Shown here: one piece after another, positions 31,627-39,792 of the stretch
How the letters are laid out: the number at the start of each line of letters is the position of its first letter
How positions within the stretch are numbered: position 1 is the stretch's first letter
DNA from: a virus
Virus record (IMG/VR): IMGVR_UViG_3300044974_001280
Span: 1-64,000 of that record
Length of the DNA: 64,000 nucleotides
Direction: 5' to 3' (one strand)
Notes under the pieces: generated by a model
What the model was told of the DNA's origin: nothing
What the model saw: only the letters and a program-made list of their open reading frames with translations
Databases searched by the model: none
Translations under genes and position numbers: made by a program

Positions 31627-34335
31627 ATGGATTTACTCACACAACTCAAAACCCTCAAAGAAAATTCTCAGAATCCTGAGGTTGTTCTTTTTTGCGAAAA
31701 TAGCATCAGGGAGATACAGCAAGGTAACAGCAACCTAAATGAAACAATGCTGTTTGATCAGGTTCAATCTTTGCAAAACACACAGCAGTCAACGGAGAAA
31801 AATCCTTTGGAAATCATTAGAGAGCAAGAAATGTCAACCTCTAAGAATGCTGCCACTAGAATTCTTGAATCATGGGGTGGTATAGGTTCTAAAACTTTCA
31901 AAAGTGCTGGTAGCTATGTCGATGGTGTTGAGGAGAAAAAACAGGTCTCACATCAGAACATCAATGAGGGCATTTCTTCTTTTGCATCTCAAGACGCAGG
32001 AGTAGCTTCTCTGATGAAATCTCAAGAAGTTCACAATCTTGGAATTTTAGAATCCATTTTGAGCCTTAAGGATGCAGGAATCTTCGAGCATCCTTCTGTT
32101 AAGATCCTGGCAGAAAGATACTATCATTTGTTGAAAGGGAAAAATCTGCCTGAATTTATTATAGCAGAATCTTTTCTTGGAGAACTAGGTAACTTCAACT
32201 GGGATCAGGACGTTAAACGGATGTACGAAGGTATTTCGAATAAAATTTCTAATTTGAGACCTGAAATCGAAGTGGCCAAAGCTTTGTACGCAATCAGTCA
32301 AAATGGAACACCTGATTTTTACTCTCCAGTAACAGAATCTCTGAACAAATGGCTGGTGTCTGAAAACAAATCGATTTCTCTACTTTCTCAAGAGATTTCT
32401 AGATGGCAGTTCAATCCTATTGTTAAAAATCTCCTAAACAATCTTTCTCTGATGGAAAGTACAAGCCGTCAGCTTCATGTTCCTGTTAGTTCTGGTAACA
32501 GTGAAGTGAGTAAAGTTTATTCTCCTGTTTTTGTAGAAGGTGGAAAAACCCTATTTGTTCTGGGCAAAAATGTTTTCGAAGCAACTTCAAATGGAATTTC
32601 AAAGCTCAGACACGGTCAAATAGCTTCTCTGCCAAACCGGTATCTGTCCTTGTTAGAGTCCTATGCTAATTTGAACACCAAGGCTGATGAAAAAGGTCTT
32701 TCGATTTACTTAGGCAAAACCAGAATTCTTTTGGTGGAAGAGAGCGAAAAAACTTCGGTTTACTTCGGTGGTAAGAAATTGAACTTCTCTGACTATAATC
32801 AATTTGCTCGAATTCTGTCGATTGAGATGAGCAAAACTTTGGGTCTCAACGAGAACAAGATCATCAGAGACGTTATCAATATCTATGAGAATTTCAGTAG
32901 CATCGTGGAATTGGATTTCGCCAAAACTATTTCTTCTAAATTGTATGAAGGTGCCGCAGTACATTTGATGAAATGGGACGGTAAGATCTATTTGAACAAG
33001 ATCAACGAGTCAATGAGAGAAGATTCTTTCTATGTTGTGAATGGCAATCAGGCTACATCAATGGTGAAAGAATTCTTGAAATATGATATTTCTGAAGGTC
33101 TCACTCAATTTTTAGATGGTGAGAATAGAGTTAAATCTGTTATGATGAACGATAGAAAAGTTCTGATGGAGAATATAGCTCTAGTTGAAACTCAGATCCA
33201 GAAGATTGAGAACCAGATGTCAAAAAGTCCTTTGTTTGCAAATTCTCAAGAAATGCAAAATGCCAAATACCTCTTAGAAAGAGAGCTTGGAATTCTGAGA
33301 CAGAAATGGTCGGTTGTGAATGAAGAAATTAAGAAAATTGAATCTGCTCCAGATCCAATTCATAACATGAACGAGGACGATGATTTCAATGTGGGGGAAT
33401 ACGTAAAGGTGAAAGAATCAGGCAACACGGGTAAAATCATTTCTATCAACGGTTCATCTGGTTCCTATACTGTCTTAATGGACAACGGCAGAACTGGAGA
33501 ATTTAGATTGGATGAAATCATCAATCTAGACGATGCGCTGGCTGCCGCTGGTGACGAGAACGAAGCCGAAGCAGAAACCCAAGAAGAATTGAAAGAAGGA
33601 ACTCAGCCTTTAGCATCGGCTCCAGGTTCGTCAAAAACGGGTAAATTAGACAAATCTGTTGCTGCCACTATGAGAAAAAGTACCACAAAAGCTCCTGCAG
33701 GTTCTCATCAAAACGAAGCTGGAAAAAAGGACATTGAAGATCTGGATGACGCCAATCTAGAAGAAGCACCAGCAGGTCAAAAACTAACAAAATATAAGGC
33801 TTACAAAAAAGCTGGATATAACCTGGCTGAATCTAAAGGCACAGGTAAATCCACTTCAGCCCCAGAAACCAGTTGGGAATCAGCAAAGGCAAAGGAAATG
33901 AATCTGGCAGTTGCCCCAGGTAAAACAAACTATGACTCCAGTTATTTCTACAAGACAAAAGTCACTCAAGGGGAATCTAAGAATCCCGAAGTGATGAAAA
34001 CGGACCCCAATTTTGCTGCTGCTCCAGGTACTCAAGGAGCTGGTAAAGATCTGAAGTACAGAGTCAGCTCGGAGATGGGTTACAACGTAGATGAAATGGC
34101 GGAGATCGAAAAGACCAATCAAGAGTTGGCAAAAGCCCCTGGTCCTATTGGAACATACGGCAAAAAATTCGGCGCCAGAACCATCCACGGAAAACCAGGT
34201 AAACCCGAGGTCATGAACATCGATCCTAATTTTGCTAATGCCCCAGGAATGAACTCAAAAGGTGAAGTTGATTACGATCTAAATGACGAAATGGGTTACA
34301 ATCTGGACGAAAGCCAGGAGTCAAAAAAAAACTGA
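31627..34335 (+). CDS. Large virion/head-associated protein with KOW-like domain and APG repeats; -1 frameshift at its end
   Basis: This is a 902-residue zero-frame product. Residues 1-575 are mostly helical. Residues ~590-640 (VGEYVKVKESGNTGKI, SYTVLMDNGR) resemble a KOW/SH3-like barrel. Residues ~660-890 hold about seven diverged units with LAxAPG or FAxAPG cores (DPNFAAAPG, NQELAKAPG, DPNFANAPG), two followed by EMGYN(V/L)DE. It ends AAA AAA AAC TGA, a canonical A-AAA-AAC slippery site directly at the stop. The -1 frame continues to 34508 with similar SFAP motifs. It has its own late promoter 27 bases upstream. A head or internal virion role is inferred. Confidence 0.6.
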   Translation: MDLLTQLKTLKENSQNPEVVLFCENSIREIQQGNSNLNETMLFDQVQSLQNTQQSTEKNPLEIIREQEMSTSKNAATRILESWGGIGSKTFKSAGSYVDGVEEKKQVSHQNINEGISSFASQDAGVASLMKSQEVHNLGILESILSLKDAGIFEHPSVKILAERYYHLLKGKNLPEFIIAESFLGELGNFNWDQDVKRMYEGISNKISNLRPEIEVAKALYAISQNGTPDFYSPVTESLNKWLVSENKSISLLSQEISRWQFNPIVKNLLNNLSLMESTSRQLHVPVSSGNSEVSKVYSPVFVEGGKTLFVLGKNVFEATSNGISKLRHGQIASLPNRYLSLLESYANLNTKADEKGLSIYLGKTRILLVEESEKTSVYFGGKKLNFSDYNQFARILSIEMSKTLGLNENKIIRDVINIYENFSSIVELDFAKTISSKLYEGAAVHLMKWDGKIYLNKINESMREDSFYVVNGNQATSMVKEFLKYDISEGLTQFLDGENRVKSVMMNDRKVLMENIALVETQIQKIENQMSKSPLFANSQEMQNAKYLLERELGILRQKWSVVNEEIKKIESAPDPIHNMNEDDDFNVGEYVKVKESGNTGKIISINGSSGSYTVLMDNGRTGEFRLDEIINLDDALAAAGDENEAEAETQEELKEGTQPLASAPGSSKTGKLDKSVAATMRKSTTKAPAGSHQNEAGKKDIEDLDDANLEEAPAGQKLTKYKAYKKAGYNLAESKGTGKSTSAPETSWESAKAKEMNLAVAPGKTNYDSSYFYKTKVTQGESKNPEVMKTDPNFAAAPGTQGAGKDLKYRVSSEMGYNVDEMAEIEKTNQELAKAPGPIGTYGKKFGARTIHGKPGKPEVMNIDPNFANAPGMNSKGEVDYDLNDEMGYNLDESQESKKN

Positions 34336-34508
34336 AAAAAATCCTGAGCCGAGTTTGGTCTTTCGCTCCTTCCAGCCCGGATCAAAACGACAAGCCTAAG
34401 CCTTTTGTGGTAGACTACAAAAAAGGCATGAGCTTTGCCCCCACCGGCAAGAATGAGGGTGAAAACCTCATCTCTGATGAGGATGGTGATTTTTCAGAAA
34501 AAGAATAA
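34332..34508 (+). CDS. -1 frameshift extension of the 31627 gene
   Basis: This is a 58-codon frame, -1 relative to the upstream gene, starting at the CTG read after slippage on A-AAA-AAC (34326-34332) and ending TAA at 34506-34508. It has no good start codon of its own near its beginning. It contains VWSFAPSSPDQ and GMSFAPTGKNEG, echoing the APG-type units of the upstream C-terminus. A programmed -1 frameshift giving a 959-residue product fits best. A decayed frame or initiation at an internal GTG or ATG is the alternative. Confidence 0.6.
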   Translation: MKKILSRVWSFAPSSPDQNDKPKPFVVDYKKGMSFAPTGKNEGENLISDEDGDFSEKE

Positions 34509-34563
34509 ATGGGAACTTTTCTAATTTTAGTTGATATAAAAAAAACAAGATATGTTTTTTTAA

Positions 34564-34923
34564 ATGTCGAAGATCTATGTAACTAATCAAAATCTGATGG
34601 AGGCAATTCTTGAATCTAAAGAGAAGGGAGAATTAACACCAGCAGCCATAGAAATGTTCACTCTGATGATCTCGGGCATTTCTAAAAAAATGTCTTATAA
34701 GGATCCTGATGATAAAGATGATTGTATGGCTTTTGCCATGGAGGATCTTTGCAAATATTGGAATAGATTCGACCCAGAAAAATCCAACAATCCTTTTTCC
34801 TATTACACCCAAATAGCCAAAAATGGGTTTGCAAAAGGCTGGAAAAAAATACATCCCCCCAAATCACCTAAGACTATTCCTTTTTCTCACATCACGGGAG
34901 AAGATAATTCTTATAATGTGTAA
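34564..34923 (+). CDS. Late promoter sigma factor, T4 gp55-like
   Basis: This 119-residue protein aligns in pattern with T4 gp55 over residues ~25-97: MFTLMISGISKKMSYKDP, DDCMAFAMEDLCKYWNRFDP and NPFSYYTQIAKNGFAKGWKK (the sigma region 2-like part that recognises the late TATAAATA box). It is shorter than T4 gp55 (185); the C-terminal sliding-clamp-binding segment of gp55 is not evident. The GATATATA elements before structural genes are its likely targets. It overlaps the gp4-like gene by one base. Confidence 0.75.
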   Translation: MSKIYVTNQNLMEAILESKEKGELTPAAIEMFTLMISGISKKMSYKDPDDKDDCMAFAMEDLCKYWNRFDPEKSNNPFSYYTQIAKNGFAKGWKKIHPPKSPKTIPFSHITGEDNSYNV

Positions 34924-35405
34924 TGACTGATATCAAAAAAATCAAGCCAAATGGCAATTTTAAATCTGGCGTATTTGCCCCTTTAAATCCAGAAAAATAC
35001 ATCGGAGATATCAATAACATCATTTGCAGATCAAGCTGGGAATACAGGTTCTGTAAATACTGTGATTCGAATCCACTGATTTTAAAATGGTCTTCTGAGC
35101 CCCTGCCAATTCCTTACTACAACCCTTTAGATCAGAAAGATCATAAATATCATGTTGACTTTTACATGAGGGTCCAGCAGGAAAACGGGGAACAGCAGGA
35201 ATGGCTTATCGAGGTAAAGCCCCAGAGACAGCACGAAAAACCAGTTTTCGAAGGAAGCAAAACCAACGAAAAATTGAAATCCTACAACGATAAGATGAAA
35301 GTCTGGATCACCAATCAGGCTAAATTTAAAGCGGCAAAAATCTGGGCAGAAGCGAGAGGAATGAAATTTGGAGTAGTAAACGAGAATTTCCTATTTAACA
35401 AGTAA
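34923..35405 (+). CDS. Head completion nuclease, T4 gp4-like
   Basis: This 160-residue protein has the gp4/gp50 pattern: SGVFAPLNPEKYIGD near 15-29, IICRSSWEYRFCKYCDSNP near 33-51, VDFYMRV near 77-83 and EWLIEVKPQRQHEKP near 92-106. This is a TnsA/PD-(D/E)XK-like core with Glu-39, Asp-78 and Glu-x-Lys near 96-98. T4 gp4 finishes filled heads before tail attachment. It is translationally coupled to the gp55-like gene. Confidence 0.8.
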   Translation: MTDIKKIKPNGNFKSGVFAPLNPEKYIGDINNIICRSSWEYRFCKYCDSNPLILKWSSEPLPIPYYNPLDQKDHKYHVDFYMRVQQENGEQQEWLIEVKPQRQHEKPVFEGSKTNEKLKSYNDKMKVWITNQAKFKAAKIWAEARGMKFGVVNENFLFNK

Positions 35406-35440
35406 AAAATACCGACTGGAAAAAGCAATATCATCCAACG

Positions 35441-35448
35441 GATATATA
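35441..35448 (+). promoter_or_regulatory. Late promoter element (GATATATA) before the portal genes
   Basis: This exact copy lies 58 bases before the ATG at 35507. ACCGAC (35411-35416) and GTCGGT (35476-35481) flank it as a GC-rich inverted repeat. A rare strong Shine-Dalgarno follows at about 35488-35496. Confidence 0.65.
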
Positions 35449-35506
35449 CTTGCTGTAAATCGAAATAAAATTCACGTCGGTGGTAAAAAGGAGGAATAGT
35501 TTCTAA

Positions 35507-37111
35507 ATGGCAGGTTTTAGCGAGAATCCAAACACCAATCCAATCTTTCAGAAGATTAGGGATTCGGTTAAAAATCTGAGTAATTTCGGGATCCGATATG
35601 GTGACATGGTTGTCAAAAATTCTCAGGCTATTGGGGCCACTGAAGCTGAATTTTTGAAAAAAGGACCTATTGAGGATGAAACCACCTTCTTTTCTTTAGG
35701 TCGCCAAGACACAACCACCAGGCAGTATATTTCTTATTTTGATAAAGACTATGCGGGAAAAAGAGATTATCTGAGAAAATTCTCTTTGAACCCTGAGATA
35801 GAATACATTTTAGACACTGTCTGTGATGAATCTATTACTTACGATTCTTATAATTTCTTTGCCTATCCAGCTTTTCTGAACCTATCTAATCTTAAAAAGT
35901 CCGTTATCGATCGCATCGATTCGACTTATAAGAAACTGTATGACATGTTCGGTTTCAACGATGACATTTCGGCCTGGCAGTATTTCAGGCAAATGCTGGT
36001 GGATGGATTTATTGCCTTTGAGATTGTCTTTGATGATAGCGGCAGAAACATCATCGGATTTAAAGAGCTAGATGCCACGACCCTCATGCCTTCTGTGGAA
36101 AAACAGAAAGACGGAACTTTTTTGAATGTTTGGTATCAATACCCTAAAGATGAAAGAAAAAGAAGAATGTTGTACGACTCTCAGGTCATCTACATTTCTT
36201 ACGCCAAAGGCAATTCTATTTCTAGAGTTAGCTACACAGAAAGACTGATTAGACCTTACAATGTCTTGAGAATTATCGAATACACCAGAGTTATTTGGTC
36301 GGTCATGAATGCTTCTTTTAGGATGAAGATGACCATTCCGGTGGGATCTAGATCCCAACAGAAAGCAATGCAAACTCTGGGAGAATTGATGTCTATCTAC
36401 AAAGAGGACATCCAGTTTAACGACGAGAGTGGAGAACTTTCTGTTAACGGCCAACCCAAGATTCAGTTCTATAAGAACTATCTAATGCCCAAAGGAGCAG
36501 GAGGCACCCCTTCTATTGAGCCTCTAAACACGGCAGGCCCCAATCTGAATGATCCTGCCCCATTAGCCTATTTTTTCGATAAATTAGTGCAGGAATCAAA
36601 AATTCCTTTTTCCCGGTTTCAGGGGCCTGATGGCGGATCTATTGGAAAATACGCTAATGCTGCCGAAGGTTTAGATAAAGAAGAAATCAGATTCTCTAAA
36701 TTTATTATGAGGCTTAGATCTGTATTTCAGGATATCCTGGTTAAGCCTCTATGGATTCAAATCTGTAAAGATTTTCCCCAACTAGAAAAGGATTACACTT
36801 TTAAATCCCAATTAGGTCTAAGCTATGTTTCAGATAACCCCTTCCGGGTTAACCAGGAGATTGAAACCATTACGAAGAGAAAAGAATTTATAGATTCTCT
36901 TTATACCCTCACCGACGAGGAAGGAAATCCTTTCTTTTCTATCTCATATCTAGTGGAAAACTACATGGGTCTTACTGAGGATGATATAGCTTCTAATAAA
37001 AAAGCCAGAAGTGATAACAAATTAAAATCTGCTGAAGAAGCTGCGGCTGCCAGCGCATCTCCGCCAGCGGGCGAGTCCGAGCCAGAAGTAGCACCAGAAA
37101 CCCCAGTATAA
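35507..37111 (+). CDS. Portal protein (gp20-like), copy 1
   Basis: This 534-residue protein matches T4-like portals in length and motifs: MVVKNSQAIGATEAEF near 34-49, SLNPEIEYILDTVCDE near 94-109, GFKELDATTLMP near 184-195, SYAKGNSISRVSYTERLIRP near 236-255, and MRLRSVFQDILVKPLWIQIC near 401-420. The ring forms the head vertex and DNA channel. It has a late promoter 58 bases upstream and one of the few strong Shine-Dalgarno sequences here (aaaggaggaata). A second portal gene follows after 5 bases. Confidence 0.92.
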   Translation: MAGFSENPNTNPIFQKIRDSVKNLSNFGIRYGDMVVKNSQAIGATEAEFLKKGPIEDETTFFSLGRQDTTTRQYISYFDKDYAGKRDYLRKFSLNPEIEYILDTVCDESITYDSYNFFAYPAFLNLSNLKKSVIDRIDSTYKKLYDMFGFNDDISAWQYFRQMLVDGFIAFEIVFDDSGRNIIGFKELDATTLMPSVEKQKDGTFLNVWYQYPKDERKRRMLYDSQVIYISYAKGNSISRVSYTERLIRPYNVLRIIEYTRVIWSVMNASFRMKMTIPVGSRSQQKAMQTLGELMSIYKEDIQFNDESGELSVNGQPKIQFYKNYLMPKGAGGTPSIEPLNTAGPNLNDPAPLAYFFDKLVQESKIPFSRFQGPDGGSIGKYANAAEGLDKEEIRFSKFIMRLRSVFQDILVKPLWIQICKDFPQLEKDYTFKSQLGLSYVSDNPFRVNQEIETITKRKEFIDSLYTLTDEEGNPFFSISYLVENYMGLTEDDIASNKKARSDNKLKSAEEAAAASASPPAGESEPEVAPETPV

Positions 37112-37116
37112 TAGAC

Positions 37117-38742
37117 ATGGCAGGATTTTTAGATAATGCTCAGGAAAAATCTTTTTTGGGGGTTCTGTACAGAAACCTCGGAAAGATTAGTAAATTCGGG
37201 ATGCAATATGAAGATATGGTTATCCGTAATTCTCAGGCCATTGGTGCTACCGAATCGACCTTTTTTAACAATCAAGGCACTGGTTTTACCGAAAATGATG
37301 CCTTTTTCTGGACTTTAGGTTACCAGGATACCAGAATCAGAAAATACATCGCCTATTTTGATAAGGATTATCTTGGTAAAAGAGAATTCCTTCGCAAATT
37401 TGCTCTCAACGGAGAAATAGATTTCATTCTAGACACCGTTACTGATGATGCGATAAACTACGATGACAAGAATTTTTTCTGCTACCCCAGTTTGGTGAAT
37501 ATTGAGCTGAAAGACAACGTCAGGGAGAGAGTGGAAGAAAATTTTAGAACCTTATATAATCTTTTTGGCTTTCAACAAAGCATTCTGGCTTGGCAGTACT
37601 TCAAGCAGTTTTTGGTTGATGGTTTTTTGGCTTTTGAGATTGTTTATTCTACAGATGGCAAGAAAATAGTTGGATTCAAAGAACTAGACGCCACCTCACT
37701 TCAGCCGGCCACTGAAAAACAGCCCAACGGGGAATTCCAACAAATTTGGATCCAATATCCTCAGGACAACCGAATGACCAGAAAGCTGAAATCGGAACAG
37801 GTTATTTACTTGTCTTACGCCAAGGGCAATGCTGTCTCCAGAGTTAGCTACACAGAAAGGCTCATTCGTTCCTATAACATTTTAAGGGTGATGGAAAATA
37901 CGAGAGTTATTTGGAATGTCATGAATGCATCCTATCGACTGAAGTTCATTATCCCTGTTGGTACTCAATCCATGCAAAAAGGCATGCAGACTCTTGGTCA
38001 ATTGATGTCCCAGTACAAGGAGGAGATCCAGATCAACGACACTTCGGGGGAACTAACGGTCAATGGTGCACCCAGAGTCCAGTTTTATAAAAACTATCTG
38101 TTCCCTGAGAAGGACGGCGAATCTCCTGATATTAGCACACTCAACCCCAGCGGACCGGATTTTAACGTGATGGAAAATGTTGTTTATTTTTACAACAAAT
38201 TGAAGTTGGATTCTAAAATCCCTTACGCCAGGTTTTCAGCCAGATCCGGAACCCCTGCTAATTATCAGATTAGCATAGATCAGTTGGAGAGGGACGAAAT
38301 TCGATATGAAAAATTTGTAACTCGTCTGAGATCTGTTTTCCAGGAGATCCTAGTTAAACCTCTTTATATCCAAATGTGTCTAGATTTTCCTGTTTTGTCA
38401 AAGGATCGTACTTTTAAGGTAAATTTGGGTTTAGATTATGTGAAGGAAAATGTCTTCGAACAAATGATTCAGTTGTCCAACTATTCCAAGAGAGCATCTT
38501 TTATTTCCAGCATGGGTGAGATAAAAATGAAAGTGGGGGAAGAGGAATTACCCTATTTTGACAAAGAATGGCTTATCAAAAGATGGCTGGGTCTTAGTAT
38601 GGATGAATACAGGATGAACGAAAAGTACAAGAAGGAAGAGAAGGAAGAAGCAGATAAATTAAAGAAAGATCAAGAGAAAGAAGGAGAGAAGAAAGGAGAA
38701 GGGGGAGAGGGACAAGCAGAAACACCTAGTTTTACCCTATAA
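37117..38742 (+). CDS. Portal protein (gp20-like), copy 2
   Basis: This 541-residue full-length paralogue of copy 1 has RNSQAIGATESTFF near 38-51, GFKELDATSLQP, SYAKGNAVSRVSYTERLIRS, and TRLRSVFQEILVKPLYIQMC. The fold-defining regions are collinear throughout and neither copy shows frameshifts or missing blocks, so both are likely functional. The C-terminal 40 residues are a Lys/Glu/Gly-rich tail (EKEGEKKGEGGEGQ) unlike copy 1's Ala/Pro tail. It starts 5 bases after copy 1, so the two are co-expressed. Confidence 0.92.
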   Translation: MAGFLDNAQEKSFLGVLYRNLGKISKFGMQYEDMVIRNSQAIGATESTFFNNQGTGFTENDAFFWTLGYQDTRIRKYIAYFDKDYLGKREFLRKFALNGEIDFILDTVTDDAINYDDKNFFCYPSLVNIELKDNVRERVEENFRTLYNLFGFQQSILAWQYFKQFLVDGFLAFEIVYSTDGKKIVGFKELDATSLQPATEKQPNGEFQQIWIQYPQDNRMTRKLKSEQVIYLSYAKGNAVSRVSYTERLIRSYNILRVMENTRVIWNVMNASYRLKFIIPVGTQSMQKGMQTLGQLMSQYKEEIQINDTSGELTVNGAPRVQFYKNYLFPEKDGESPDISTLNPSGPDFNVMENVVYFYNKLKLDSKIPYARFSARSGTPANYQISIDQLERDEIRYEKFVTRLRSVFQEILVKPLYIQMCLDFPVLSKDRTFKVNLGLDYVKENVFEQMIQLSNYSKRASFISSMGEIKMKVGEEELPYFDKEWLIKRWLGLSMDEYRMNEKYKKEEKEEADKLKKDQEKEGEKKGEGGEGQAETPSFTL

Positions 38743-38752
38743 ATTTCAATGA

Positions 38753-39751
38753 ATGAATTTACTAAAATTATTTTCCACCCAAAGGATCTTGGTGGTTGGA
38801 GATTCGATTCTAGATCACTATGTCTATGGTAAAGTTCACCGGGTTTCCCCTGAGGCACCAGTCCCGGTTGTTCTCAAGAACAGAGAAGAGTATTTTCTAG
38901 GAGGAGCGGCAAACGTGGCTCAGAACATCACCGCCTTCGGAGCTAAGTGTACCCTGTTGTCCTTGATAGGGCCCGACGTCGAAAGCAAAATTCTTTTGCA
39001 AAAATGCCTGGATGAAAACATCGAGCCTCTTTTTATTGAAGAAAGAGGAAGACCGACAACCAAAAAAACAAGAGTTTTAGGCAATAGACATCAGATTGTT
39101 AGAATCGATGTGGAAGAATCCAGAGATTTATCTTTGGGCTCCAGTTTAAAAATCATGAAAATTTTCGAAGAACAAATTCAATCCCACGATGGGGTCATTT
39201 TCCAAGATTACGGTAAAGGACTATTTACAAATTCCCTTCTGAATCAGCTTGTTCAGATTTGTCAAAAACACGACAAAAAGATTCTGGTGGATCCTAAAGA
39301 GCCAGATCTTTTTCGCTACCAAGGTGCCTGTTTTATCAAGCCCAATCTGGCAGAGTTCAAAGCCATGTTAAAACTAAAGACCGAGGATGAATTAGAAATC
39401 CATCAAATCTCTGATTATGCCCAACGAGCCCTGGAAGAATTTGATTATAATTTCTTTTTGATCACTCTGTCTGAACGGGGTATTTTATTAGTGGGCAGAG
39501 ACTTTTCCCGACATCTCCCAGGTATCAATGTGGATGTCTCGGATGTGTCAGGAGCAGGAGACACAGTTTCTGCTGTTTTTGGTTTGGGTTTTTTCTCTAG
39601 CCTTAAAAATCCAAAGCCTGGACTGGAGCTACACCACATAGCCGAACTGTCCAATTTGGCTGGATCTCTGGTGTGCAGACACTCTGGAGCGGTTCCTGTT
39701 GATCCTGAAGAATTACAAAAATTATTTGAAAAAAGTTCGTTTTTTTCCTGA
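38753..39751 (+). CDS. hldE: D-glycero-beta-D-manno-heptose-7-phosphate kinase (RfaE1/HldE N-domain)
   Basis: This 332-residue PfkB-family kinase has ILVVGDSILDHYVYGKVHRV near 12-31 and SPEAPVPVV near 32-40, the family-defining start of RfaE/HldE. GGAANVAQNI and the catalytic DVSGAGDTVSAVFGLG near 262-277 complete it. Length covers the kinase domain only; the C-terminal adenylyltransferase half of HldE is absent. It phosphorylates heptose 7-phosphate on the route to ADP-heptose. It sits after the portal genes, far from the glycan island, but fits the two heptosyltransferase-like genes there. Confidence 0.88.
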   Translation: MNLLKLFSTQRILVVGDSILDHYVYGKVHRVSPEAPVPVVLKNREEYFLGGAANVAQNITAFGAKCTLLSLIGPDVESKILLQKCLDENIEPLFIEERGRPTTKKTRVLGNRHQIVRIDVEESRDLSLGSSLKIMKIFEEQIQSHDGVIFQDYGKGLFTNSLLNQLVQICQKHDKKILVDPKEPDLFRYQGACFIKPNLAEFKAMLKLKTEDELEIHQISDYAQRALEEFDYNFFLITLSERGILLVGRDFSRHLPGINVDVSDVSGAGDTVSAVFGLGFFSSLKNPKPGLELHHIAELSNLAGSLVCRHSGAVPVDPEELQKLFEKSSFFS

Positions 39752-39792
39752 ATGGATTTTTTTTCTACGCAGTTTAGTTCTACATTTACATC

